From Sulfuricaulis sp. (GTDB lineage: Bacteria; Pseudomonadota; Gammaproteobacteria; Acidiferrobacterales; Sulfurifustaceae), in contig JAUSDQ010000328.1 of assembly GCA_030650525.1 (NCBI GenBank), positions 1 to 32,822 on the forward strand: 32,822 nucleotides of DNA. The letters run 5' to 3'. A program made the translations under genes and the position numbers. Below, piece by piece: positions 17,081 to 24,204 of this stretch. The notes under the pieces are model-generated. The model saw only the letters and a program-made list of their open reading frames with translations, ran no database searches and was not told the origin of the DNA. Positions within the stretch are counted from its first letter, which is position 1. Each line of letters opens with the position of its first letter.

Positions 17081-17743
17081 ATGCGTTTCAAAGACCGGGC
17101 CGACGCGGGCAAGAGGCTCGCGCAGGCACTGAAGAAATACCAGAACCAGGACGGCGTGGTTTACGCCCTGCCGCGTGGCGGCGTGGTGCTGGGCGCGATC
17201 GTTGCGCGCGCGCTGGGCATGCCGCTCGATCTCCTCATTCCCCGGAAAATCGGTCACCCGCTGCAGCCGGAATATGCCATCTGCGCCGTCGTGGAAAGCG
17301 GCGAGATGGTGTGCAACCAGCGGGAAGTCGCGCGCGTGGATCCACAATGGTTCCGGCAGGAGGTTGAATCCGAGCGCAACGAAGCGCGCCGCCGCCGCGA
17401 GCTGTATCTGGGCGGCCGCGCACCGGCGCCGGTGGCAGGAAAGACGGCGATCATCGTGGACGATGGCATTGCCACGGGTCTTACCATGGAAGTCTCCATC
17501 CGCGACGCCCGGGGCCGCAAGCCGGCGCATCTGGTGGTCGCGGTACCGGTCGCGCCGCCCGATACCGTGGAGCGGCTTGCGCGCGAAGTGGATGAGTTCG
17601 TGGTGCTGGACACTTCTCCTTATTATCTTGGCGCGGTCGGCGCCTATTACGATTCTTTTTACCAAGTAACCGACGAGGAAGTGATTGCGCTGCTGCGGTC
17701 GGCGGCCCCGGAAGGACGGGTGAAGGAACATGACCGCCCGTGA
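17081..17743 (+). CDS. Phosphoribosyltransferase-family protein (copy 2)
   Basis: A stand-alone predicted phosphoribosyltransferase (COG1926-like) of 220 residues. It begins with the family sequence MRFKDRADAGKRLAQAL, has YALPRGGVVLGAIVA (28-42) and a canonical PRPP loop IIVDDGIATGLTM (124-136). The natural substrate is unknown. The 3' end overlaps the next gene by 14 bases. In mycobacteria, proteins such as Rv0571c appear to join this domain and the following hydrolase domain in one chain. That supports a shared function of this pair. It heads a three-gene operon; no clear promoter box stands out downstream of the repeat. Confidence 0.88.
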   Translation: MRFKDRADAGKRLAQALKKYQNQDGVVYALPRGGVVLGAIVARALGMPLDLLIPRKIGHPLQPEYAICAVVESGEMVCNQREVARVDPQWFRQEVESERNEARRRRELYLGGRAPAPVAGKTAIIVDDGIATGLTMEVSIRDARGRKPAHLVVAVPVAPPDTVERLAREVDEFVVLDTSPYYLGAVGAYYDSFYQVTDEEVIALLRSAAPEGRVKEHDRP

Positions 17744-18392
17744 CCGTGAACAGCCGGTCAGAATCCCGATGGACGCCGATGTCCATGAAGGCGCGCTCAT
17801 CGTGCCGCCCGGTGCCAAAGGCCTCGTGCTGTTTGCGCACGGGAGTGGCAGCGGCCGCCTGAGCCCGCGTAACAACTATGTCGCCAGCGTGTTGCGTGAG
17901 AGCGGCGTCGCGACACTGTTGTTCGATCTGCTGACCGAGAAAGAAGACCGGATTTATGAGAATCGCTTCGACATCGATCTGCTCACGCAGCGTTTGCAGC
18001 TCGCCACGGAATGGGTAAAACAGCAGGCGGCAACGCGCCATCTGGCGATCGGCTATTTCGGCGCCAGCACCGGCGCGGCGGCGGCACTCAAGGCGGCCGC
18101 GGCCCTGGGACCGGTGATACGCGCCGTGGTGTCGCGCGGTGGACGCCCCGATCTGGCGCTTGACGATCTCCCGCGTGTGCAGGCGCCGACGCTGCTGATC
18201 GTGGGCGAGAACGATGACGTGGTGATCGAACTAAACCGCCAGGCGTACCGTGAGCTGCGCGCCGAAAAGGAATTAACGATCATCCCCGGCGCCACCCACC
18301 TGTTCGAAGAACCCGGAACGCTCGAACAGGTCGCTAGCGCCGCCGCCCACTGGTTCCAGCGGCATCTGGCCGGAAAGAGAACCGAACCATGA
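17730..18392 (+). CDS. Alpha/beta hydrolase, dienelactone-hydrolase family
   Basis: A cytoplasmic serine hydrolase fold of 220 residues. It shows LVLFAHGSGSGRLSPRN (33-49, oxyanion-hole region), the nucleophile elbow GASTGAA with Ser113, the acid in VGENDD (Asp162 or Asp163) and His190 in PGATHLFEEP. The substrate is unknown. It overlaps the phosphoribosyltransferase gene by 14 bases and the next gene by four (ATGA, 18389-18392), so all three are probably made in fixed ratio. The start ATG lies in the end of the upstream gene and has AAGGA a few bases before it, which supports this choice. Confidence 0.88.
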   Translation: MTARDREQPVRIPMDADVHEGALIVPPGAKGLVLFAHGSGSGRLSPRNNYVASVLRESGVATLLFDLLTEKEDRIYENRFDIDLLTQRLQLATEWVKQQAATRHLAIGYFGASTGAAAALKAAAALGPVIRAVVSRGGRPDLALDDLPRVQAPTLLIVGENDDVVIELNRQAYRELRAEKELTIIPGATHLFEEPGTLEQVASAAAHWFQRHLAGKRTEP

Positions 18393-19417
18393 AGCCGCTA
18401 TCCCGGCGCGAAACGGTTCTGGATCAGGAGACCAAGGTTGCGCTGCTACGGCAGCCGCAAACCTATCCGGAGAAACCGGCTCGCATCGAAGCGGTGGAAA
18501 CCCACATGTCGTGGGTTTTCCTGACGCCGCACCATGCCTTCAAGCTCAAAAAACCGGTGCGCTACGATTATCTGGATTTCAGCACGCTCGCGGCACGCAA
18601 GAAAAATTGCGAAGAGGAAATGAGGCTGAACCAGCGCCTCGCGCCCGGCGTGTATCGGGGAGTAGTGGCGCTCACGATGGATGCCCGGGGAGAGATGCAG
18701 ATCGAGGGGCAGGGCGAAGTTATTGACTGGCTCGTGAAGATGCGCCGGTTGCCGGCGGAGCGAATGCTGGATTACCTGATCCGGCATCGGACGCTTGAGC
18801 CCGTGGAGTTGCATACGGTGGCGGAATGGCTTGCCTATTTTTACCGGGAGCGCATTCCCCAGAAGATGAGCGGCGAAGAATACCGCAGGCAGTATGAACA
18901 TAATCTCCGCGCGAACCACGAAGCGCTCGCCAATCCGCTTTACGAACTGCCCGCGGCTCTTGTCGAAGCCGTGCACGGCGCTCAATGGAAATTCCTGCGA
19001 AGCGCACCGGAGCTGTTCGACCGCCGCGCGGCGGACGGAAGGATCGTCGAGGGGCACGGCGATCTGCGCCCGGAGCATGTTTGCGTGGAATCTCCGCCGG
19101 TGATCTTCGATTGTCTGGAATTCAACCGCTCCTTCCGTATTATCGATGCGGCGGATGAACTGGCGTTTCTCTCCATGGAGTGCGAACGTCTGGACGCGCC
19201 GCAGGTGGAGCAGGAGCTTTTCGGGGTTTATCGCCGAATTACCGGCGATCATCCGCCGCCGCAACTTATATATTTTTATAAGGCGCAACGCGCCTGTGTG
19301 CGCGCGCGGCTGGCGATCTGGCATTTGCGCGATTTGGAGAAGAGCGTCTGGCCGCGTTGGCGTGCCGCGGCCGAGGAATATCTACGGCTCACGGAAAGTT
19401 ACAGTGGGAAATTCTGA
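18389..19417 (+). CDS. Aminoglycoside-phosphotransferase-like kinase (COG2187 type)
   Basis: A 342-residue protein with a kinase-like APH fold. HMSWVFLTPHHAFKLKKPV (39-57) fits the nucleotide-binding lobe with its lysine, GHGDLRPEHV (222-231) is the Brenner-type catalytic loop, and Asp241 in VIFDCLEF is the expected metal ligand. The family is often fused to a P-loop ATPase domain; here that second domain is missing, and no separate gene for it is seen nearby. Rv2004c of M. tuberculosis, a DosR-regulon protein, is a longer relative. The substrate is unknown and is probably not an antibiotic. The gene ends the three-gene operon. Confidence 0.82.
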   Translation: MKPLSRRETVLDQETKVALLRQPQTYPEKPARIEAVETHMSWVFLTPHHAFKLKKPVRYDYLDFSTLAARKKNCEEEMRLNQRLAPGVYRGVVALTMDARGEMQIEGQGEVIDWLVKMRRLPAERMLDYLIRHRTLEPVELHTVAEWLAYFYRERIPQKMSGEEYRRQYEHNLRANHEALANPLYELPAALVEAVHGAQWKFLRSAPELFDRRAADGRIVEGHGDLRPEHVCVESPPVIFDCLEFNRSFRIIDAADELAFLSMECERLDAPQVEQELFGVYRRITGDHPPPQLIYFYKAQRACVRARLAIWHLRDLEKSVWPRWRAAAEEYLRLTESYSGKF

Positions 19418-19421
19418 ATTT

Positions 19422-19499
19422 TGTAGGTTGGCGGTGAGCGCCTCGAACCCCAACGATCCTGGTGTAACGTTCGTTGAGGTTCATTTCATTCACCCCTAC
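19422..19499. repeat. Family C palindromic repeat, copy 1
   Basis: Starts TGTAGGTTGGCGGTGAGCG and ends TTCATTCACCCCTAC, with inner arms CGAACCCCAACGA and TCGTTGAGGTTC. It has the same build as the copy at 32130-32220. It stands five bases after the stop of the kinase gene and may serve as a weak transcription stop, although it has no T-run. Confidence 0.7.
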
Positions 19500-19521
19500 G
19501 GGGCTGGAAATTTAATGCTCA

Positions 19522-19599
19522 TGTAGGGTGCGCAAAAGCGCAGCGTTGCGCACCGTCGGCTTATTCGGTGCGCTTCGCTAACGCTCAGCACACCCTACA
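19522..19599. repeat. Family A palindromic repeat, copy 2
   Basis: Ends TGTAGGGTG (19522-19530) and CACCCTACA (19591-19599). The interior closely matches copy 1 at 16895 (GTGCGCAAAAGCG...GCGCACC...GGTGCGCTTCGCT). It sits between a complete C repeat and a C half-element (19607-19638), so it is bracketed by C-type ends. The whole 228-base gap between the convergent kinase and PRPP synthetase genes is repeat sequence. Confidence 0.8.
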
Positions 19600-19606
19600 A
19601 AACTTT

Positions 19607-19638
19607 ATTGGGGTTCGCTGCGCTCACCGCCAACCTAC
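19607..19638. repeat. Family C half-element
   Basis: GCGCTCACCGCCAACCTAC (19620-19638) is a perfect complement of 19423-19441. With TTGGGGTTCG (19609-19618) the match to the left end of C copy 1 spans 31 bases with two mismatches. It is either the displaced right end of an element split by copy 2 of family A, or an independent fragment. Confidence 0.7.
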
Positions 19639-19645
19639 GAGAATA

Positions 19646-20644
19646 TTAGACCTCCAGCAACTCCACCAGCGAACCGCCAGTGTGTATGCGCCGGATCGCT
19701 TCCGCGAACAGCGGCGCGGCGGAAAGGACCGTGAGCTTGTTGCGGGCAAGTTCAGGATCGAGCCGGAACGGAGGAACGGTGTCGGTGACGACAATCTTGT
19801 CCAGTTCCGTACCGGACAACAAGCGGTTCGCGGTGCCGACGAAGATGCCGTGCGTGGCCACCGCGTAAACCTTTTCCGCGCCGCTTTCCCGGCACGCGAT
19901 GGCCGCATGCCATAGTGTTCCCCCGGTGCTGATGAGATCGTCAACGATAATGGCGTGGCCCGCGACTTCGCCGATCAGCCGTCCGGCGCGCAGCACGCCT
20001 TTCGCGCGCGCTTTTTCCATGCATGCCATTTTTAACTCGCGGTTCAAGGCGCGCCCGAGCGCCTGACGAAAACGCTCGGCCCGTTTCATGCCGCCAATGT
20101 CCGGCGACACCACCGTGATTTGGGGCTCCGCTTTCAGCAGCGACGCAAAGTGCGCCACGAACAGTTTGGCCGCTTCCAGGTGATCGGTGTGGCAACGGAA
20201 GGCGTTCTGGAAAGCCGCGAGATTGTGTACGTCCATGGTGACCAGTCGGTCGGTTCCCGTCGCTTCGAACAACTGCGCCACGTAGCGCGTCGTGACCGGA
20301 TCGCGCGTCTGGGTCTTCGCGTCTTTCCGGGCATAAGCCAAGTAAGGGACTACGGCCGTTACACGCGCGGCCGAAGCGTCTTTGAGCGCGCCGATGAAAA
20401 ACAGCAGGCGCACCAGCTTGTCGTTTACGCTTTGTTCGGTGTCCGCATAGAGTGACTGGATGACGAAAACATCCTGATCGCGGACATTAGCGAGCGGGCG
20501 GGATTTGTGTTCGCCGTCCTCGAAATCCCTTTCCTCGCATGGGCTCAGACTGATTCCAAGTTGCCGCGCCACGTCTTCGCCGAATGTACGGCTGGGATGA
20601 AGTGCAAAAAGCAGAGGTGCCTCGTTGCTCATCGCTTTCGCCAT
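19646..20644 (-). CDS. Ribose-phosphate pyrophosphokinase (divergent PRPP synthetase)
   Basis: Makes PRPP from ribose 5-phosphate and ATP. The 332 residues carry the family marks: [18 protein letters not shown] (98-115), [11 protein letters not shown] (137-147), [15 protein letters not shown] (178-192) and the PRPP loop [13 protein letters not shown] (232-244). Several positions differ from housekeeping Prs, for example the [17 protein letters not shown] region and MEKARAKG in place of a DKRR-type motif. It is therefore probably a second, specialised copy, so I do not assign the symbol prs. A second Met at residue 5 (20632) is an alternative start. It is divergent from the 20778 gene, with an FNR-like palindrome between, and it would feed PRPP to the phosphoribosyltransferases nearby. 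Confidence 0.9.
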   Translation of the reverse strand: MAKAMSNEAPLLFALHPSRTFGEDVARQLGISLSPCEERDFEDGEHKSRPLANVRDQDVFVIQSLYADTEQSVNDKLVRLLFFIGALKDASAARVTAVVPYLAYARKDAKTQTRDPVTTRYVAQLFEATGTDRLVTMDVHNLAAFQNAFRCHTDHLEAAKLFVAHFASLLKAEPQITVVSPDIGGMKRAERFRQALGRALNRELKMACMEKARAKGVLRAGRLIGEVAGHAIIVDDLISTGGTLWHAAIACRESGAEKVYAVATHGIFVGTANRLLSGTELDKIVVTDTVPPFRLDPELARNKLTVLSAAPLFAEAIRRIHTGGSLVELLEV

Positions 20645-20694
20645 TGGTTGAAACCCCGCGCCAACAGCCTACAACGGGTCTTCCGTCAGCATCT

Positions 20695-20708
20695 TTGACG
20701 GGGGTCAA
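20695..20708. promoter_or_regulatory. Candidate FNR/ANR-type operator
   Basis: TTGAC-GGGG-GTCAA is a perfect 5-4-5 palindrome with the spacing of FNR/ANR/DNR boxes (consensus TTGAT-N4-ATCAA; C/G variants at the inner position occur in ANR/DNR-type sites). It lies in the divergent gap between the PRPP synthetase (start 51-63 bases away) and the acidic small protein (start 70 bases away). An AT-rich stretch (20728-20742, with TAGTTATATT) lies at roughly -10 distance for the plus-strand gene. I found no second such box in the window. Confidence 0.4.
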
Positions 20709-20777
20709 TGAACCCCATCGCGGAAAGATTAATAGTTATATTGAGGAAACTTCAGCGATAGAAGGAGGAGGTGCGCC

Positions 20778-21110
20778 ATGCCCACGATACTCAAACCCGT
20801 GGTATCACAATGGTACCGGCATTTGAACAAGGGCCAGCAGTTTTATGTAACCGCATTGGATGAAGAGGAAGGGACGGTTGAACTCCAGCATTTCGACGGC
20901 GATCTCGAAGAGATGGACATCGATGACTGGCATGCGATTGCTGTCGAGCCCATCGAACAGCCCGAAGACTGGACCGGGCCGGTGGATGACATCGAGCGCG
21001 ACGATCTCGGCTACTCCGAGACGGATATGACCTCGCAAGACTGGCAAGAGCCCTTAGAGGAGAAGGGGGAACCGGTGGAAGGCGAGGAAGAAGAGCGCAG
21101 AGAAGAATGA
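20778..21110 (+). CDS. Small acidic protein of unknown function (DUF6763-like)
   Basis: A 110-residue, very acidic soluble protein. The first 50 residues form a compact beta-rich domain (QWYRHLNKGQQFYVTALDEE, then GTVELQHFDGDLEEMDIDDW). The tail is disordered, Glu-rich and contains EDWTGPVDDIERDDLGYSE. It recalls DUF6763-type proteins, which have no known function. The start is secure, because GGAGGAGGTG lies eight bases before the ATG, the strongest ribosome binding site in the window. High expression is therefore likely when transcribed. It lies downstream of the FNR-like box. Confidence 0.82.
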   Translation: MPTILKPVVSQWYRHLNKGQQFYVTALDEEEGTVELQHFDGDLEEMDIDDWHAIAVEPIEQPEDWTGPVDDIERDDLGYSETDMTSQDWQEPLEEKGEPVEGEEEERREE

Positions 21111-21374
21111 TGGAGATCAGCGGCGGATAAAGTATTCCGGCACGACGGTCACCGCCCATGATATTCGACGGATTTCGCTTTGCTCAATCCATCGGAATCC
21201 GATGAAATACCGATGAACCCGGAAAGGCCTGGACCGCTGTGGTTTGTCCTGCATTTACACCATTTAGACTTGGGCAGCGGCTCGGGTGTATATTGACTAT
21301 GCTTATCAATGTTTGACACGGTTGCGGAGCATTCCGACTTTTATTACCAGAGTCATTTACACGGAGATATCGCC
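21111..21374 (+). other. Intergenic region, 264 bases, possible weak promoter
   Basis: No gene is seen here. The end contains TATATT (21289-21294) with TAGACT (21265-21270) 18 bases upstream, a possible but weak sigma-70 promoter for the DUF2934 gene. No hairpin terminator with a T-run follows the 20778 gene. Confidence 0.25.
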
Positions 21375-21596
21375 ATGGCTAAGACAGGATCGTCAATGAG
21401 GACTCAGAGCAAAGGTGTTTCAGAAACTGCCAAGAAGAGTCAACAGATTTCGGCCGAGGAGCGCCGGCGCATGATCGCGGAGGCGGCGTACTTTCGTGCC
21501 AAGCAGCGCGGATTCAACGGTGGCGATACCTTGGATGACTGGTTGGCGGCCGAAAGAGAAATAAATTGTCTGCTTCCCGGTTCGCAGAAACAGTAG
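21375..21596 (+). CDS. DUF2934 domain protein
   Basis: A 73-residue basic protein. The C-terminal half (EERRRMIAEAAYFRAKQRGF, then GGDTLDDWLAAEREI) is a clear DUF2934 domain, a short helical module with no known role that is often found in genes near stress-related functions. The N-terminus (KTGSSMRTQSKG) is polar. The ATG at 21375 is chosen over an upstream ATG at 21309 because GGAG lies nine bases before it and the domain then starts normally. It stands alone on the plus strand, between other small genes. Confidence 0.85.
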   Translation: MAKTGSSMRTQSKGVSETAKKSQQISAEERRRMIAEAAYFRAKQRGFNGGDTLDDWLAAEREINCLLPGSQKQ

Positions 21597-21632
21597 CCGG
21601 AACGGGTTGCCCGCGAGCCATTGCGCGGGGGC

Positions 21633-21761
21633 GTGACAATAAATACTCGCCGGGGCGGTGACGCATGCACCACCGATACTGTCCGTCCGGCGCTCGACCG
21701 GGTCAGCACGCAACTCAAGCAAATGGGCGAATACACCTCGGAGACCATGAGTAGGTGGTGA
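21633..21761 (+). CDS. Possible 42-residue ORF or decayed gene fragment
   Basis: A GTG start preceded by a G-rich stretch opens a short frame. Its second half (RPALDRVSTQLKQMGEYTSE) looks like part of an amphipathic, phasin-like helix. It ends seven bases into the long version of the next gene. It may be a genuine small protein, a remnant, or chance. I give it low weight. Confidence 0.2.
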   Translation: MTINTRRGGDACTTDTVRPALDRVSTQLKQMGEYTSETMSRW

Positions 21762-21790
21762 GACGGGTTTCTTCCTCTAAAGCTGTTCCT

Positions 21791-21979
21791 GTGAGCGAGA
21801 TAAATCTGAAACAAAAAATCGCCGACGCCGTACGCATGGCCTGCCTGCAGGCGGCACGCGAAGCTTACGAAAATGCCGGCATCAGCGGTTTGTGCGAGGA
21901 AGGCCGGTGGGAATGCGCGCTGGGTGCCATTCGGTCGCTCGATCTTGCTGCAGTCGTTGCTGGGATTTCAGATAATTAG
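21791..21979 (+). CDS. Small conserved-type helical protein of unknown function
   Basis: A 62-residue protein from the GTG at 21791 (MSEINLKQKIADAVRMACLQ); an in-frame GTG at 21755 would add 12 residues. The body (AAREAYENAGISGLCEEGRW, then ECALGAIRSLDL) matches a small protein type that I have seen in many proteobacterial genomes, sometimes labelled acetyltransferase without basis. There are two Cys residues and no export signal. The ribosome binding site is weak. It is convergent with the galT gene, and no terminator is seen in the 73 bases between them. Confidence 0.65.
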   Translation: MSEINLKQKIADAVRMACLQAAREAYENAGISGLCEEGRWECALGAIRSLDLAAVVAGISDN

Positions 21980-22052
21980 CCAGACTGGCGGCGTTTCAGC
22001 GTAGGACAATTTTCAGGATTTTTCCTTTTGCCCCCTTGGCCAAACGGCCGCT

Positions 22053-23138
22053 TCAGTCGAGGTTCACCGCCCGCAGTTTTTCCGCCGCCGTTTCCGGCGC
22101 CACGGTGTTGACGAATAATCCCGAGCCCAGTTCGAAGCCACTCGGGATACTGGTGCGCGGGGTGATTTCGATGTGCCAGTGATAACTCGCCTCGCAATTC
22201 TCGCAGCCCTTGTCGTGCGGCAGCGAGTGCAGAAAGTAATTGTACTGTGCGCCGCTGAGCACGGCATCGAGCCGCGCCATGGTGCGCCGCACCACGCGCG
22301 CCAGGTCAGCCAGGTCCTCCTGCGAGATGCGCAGAAAATCGCTCTGATGTTGCAGCGGCAGGATGTGCACTTCCCACTCGTAGCGGCTGGCAAACGGCTT
22401 GATGGCGATGAATTTTTTCCCGCGTTCAATCACGTACTGGCCGACGCTGATCTTGCGCCGTATCTCGCCCGATTCGCGGTCGTAAATGGTGGCCTCGAAG
22501 GTGAGCGCCTCATCGATCAGTGAACAGAAAATACATTGGTGATTTTTGTCGTAGAACGCGTGGCTGTTCGATACCTCCGCCTGGACATTGTCAGGAATGA
22601 CCGGCGTGGCGATCACCTGACTATGAGTGTGCGCGATGGATGCGCCCGCCGCGGGACCGAAGTTCTTGAACACCAGCACGTAACGCAGCCGTTTGTTCGA
22701 CCGGTAAAGCTGTTCCATGCGGTCGCGATAGGCGCCGAACAGCAGCGCCAGATGCGGTTCACTCATTTCGTGAATGGCAATACCGTGCTGATGGTGATCG
22801 ATCATGACCTCGTGCCGGCCGTAGCCATCGATGGTCTGCTGCAGGCCGAGCGTCAGATTGGGATTCTCGCGATCGTCGCCCAGCACCGGATAAAGATTCT
22901 CGACGATGCGGATCTCCCAGCCTTGCTCGTCCGGGTAGGCGGCGATGAGGGGCGGTGTCATGTGCTCGTTGCCGGTGCAGAACGGACAGGTCTCGACGTG
23001 GCTGCGCGTGTCACGCGGCGCGGGGGCCTCGGCTTTTTTCGGGCGCAGGCCGCGCGCGGTCGCGACCAGCACCGACTCGCTCGGCACGATCGGGTTGATG
23101 CGAATTTCGCGGACGATCTTATCGGGGGATGCTGTCAT
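22053..23138 (-). CDS. galT: Galactose-1-phosphate uridylyltransferase family protein
   Basis: A HIT-superfamily nucleotidyltransferase of 361 residues, close to the normal GalT length. It has zinc-type pairs CPFC (51-54) and CIFC (202-205), the catalytic histidine region ASIAHTHSQVIATPV (166-180, HTHSQ in place of the classical HPHGQ) and a second SYHWHIEI motif. Classical GalT exchanges UMP between UDP-glucose and galactose 1-phosphate. The altered HxHxQ context leaves room for another sugar phosphate or nucleotide. There is no galK, galE or galM nearby. It is divergent from dapA, with a 157-base gap between that contains TATAAA at 23196. Confidence 0.88.
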   Translation of the reverse strand: MTASPDKIVREIRINPIVPSESVLVATARGLRPKKAEAPAPRDTRSHVETCPFCTGNEHMTPPLIAAYPDEQGWEIRIVENLYPVLGDDRENPNLTLGLQQTIDGYGRHEVMIDHHQHGIAIHEMSEPHLALLFGAYRDRMEQLYRSNKRLRYVLVFKNFGPAAGASIAHTHSQVIATPVIPDNVQAEVSNSHAFYDKNHQCIFCSLIDEALTFEATIYDRESGEIRRKISVGQYVIERGKKFIAIKPFASRYEWEVHILPLQHQSDFLRISQEDLADLARVVRRTMARLDAVLSGAQYNYFLHSLPHDKGCENCEASYHWHIEITPRTSIPSGFELGSGLFVNTVAPETAAEKLRAVNLD

Positions 23139-23295
23139 GGTCAGGGAGCTTAAAACAGAGTCAATGGCCGCGCCATCAGAAACCGCCGATCAGCCTATAA
23201 ATACCGTGCTGGCGGCGGCGCGGCGCATCCTTGTCATCGGCGGAAGGCACAAGTACCATGCGCCTTTCCCCGGTACATTTTCAGGTCGGCATCTT

Positions 23296-24174
23296 ATGTT
23301 TCACGGCAGTATGGTGGCCCTGGTCACGCCCATGAGCGAGGACGGTTCGCTGGATGTGCCCACGTTGCGCCGTCTCATCGATTTCCACGTCGAAAACGGC
23401 ACCGATGCGCTGGTAGTTGTCGGCAGCACGGGCGAATCGGCCACGCTCGATACGGAGGAGCACTGCGAGGTCATTCGTCTGGCCGTGGAGCATTGCCGCG
23501 GCCGGATTCCGGTGATCGCCGGCACCGGTTCCAATTCCACCACCGAGGCGATCGAACTCACGCGCTGCGCCGAACGGGCCCGGGCCGACGCCTGCCTGCT
23601 GGTGACACCTTACTATAACAAGCCGACCCAGGAAGGACTGTACCTGCACCACAAGGCCATCGCCGAGGCCGTGCCGATCCCGCAGATACTATATAATGTG
23701 CCCGGACGCACCGCCTGTGACATGCTGCCGGAAACCGTCGAACGTCTCGCCGCCATTCCCAACATCGTGGGCATCAAGGAAGCCACCGGCAATCTCGATC
23801 GCGCGCGCGACATCCTGCGCCGCTGTGGGGACAAGCTGGACGTTTATTCCGGAGACGACGCCACGGCGCTCGATTGCATTCTGAGTGGGGCCAAGGGGGA
23901 TATTTCCGTCACCGCCAATGTCGCGCCGAAGCTGATGCACGAGATGTGCCAGCTGGCGCTCGCGGGTAAGGAAAAGGAGGCGCGCACTGTTAATTCCCGC
24001 CTCACGGCCCTGCACCGGGATCTGTTCGTCGAGGCCAATCCGATTCCGGTCAAATGGGCACTCAATGAGATGGGGTTGATCAAAGGGGGTATCCGTCTGC
24101 CGCTGACGCCGCTGTCGTCCAAGCATCACGCGACCCTGCGCCAGGCCATGCGTGCGGCGGGTGTTATTTCCTGA
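23296..24174 (+). CDS. dapA: 4-hydroxy-tetrahydrodipicolinate synthase
   Basis: Condenses pyruvate with aspartate semialdehyde in the lysine and diaminopimelate pathway. In 292 residues, the normal length, the expected residues fall at E. coli-like numbers: Ser44-Thr45 in GSTGES, Tyr107 in PYYNKP, Tyr133 in ILYNVPGR with Arg138, and the Schiff-base Lys161 in GIKEATGN. The ATG at 23296 is chosen because the protein then starts MFHGSMVALVTPM, like other family members. The frame is open much further upstream, but that part is antisense to galT and unlike DapA. It begins the dapA-bamC-MBL-purL block. Confidence 0.97.
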   Translation: MFHGSMVALVTPMSEDGSLDVPTLRRLIDFHVENGTDALVVVGSTGESATLDTEEHCEVIRLAVEHCRGRIPVIAGTGSNSTTEAIELTRCAERARADACLLVTPYYNKPTQEGLYLHHKAIAEAVPIPQILYNVPGRTACDMLPETVERLAAIPNIVGIKEATGNLDRARDILRRCGDKLDVYSGDDATALDCILSGAKGDISVTANVAPKLMHEMCQLALAGKEKEARTVNSRLTALHRDLFVEANPIPVKWALNEMGLIKGGIRLPLTPLSSKHHATLRQAMRAAGVIS

Positions 24175-24204
24175 ATAAACGATTTGTTCACTAGCCGAGG
24201 CCCC

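Noticed and set aside
21293-21307. TTGA...TCAA as a second FNR box
   Set aside because: The half-sites are nine bases apart instead of six, which does not fit FNR-family spacing.
22945-23295. Upstream extension of the dapA frame
   Set aside because: It overlaps galT in antisense and the translated sequence is unlike DapA; the canonical DapA start MFHGSMVALVTP is at 23296.
24184-24204. Upstream start for bamC
   Set aside because: The ATG at 24205 has a better ribosome binding site and gives a normal lipoprotein signal peptide.
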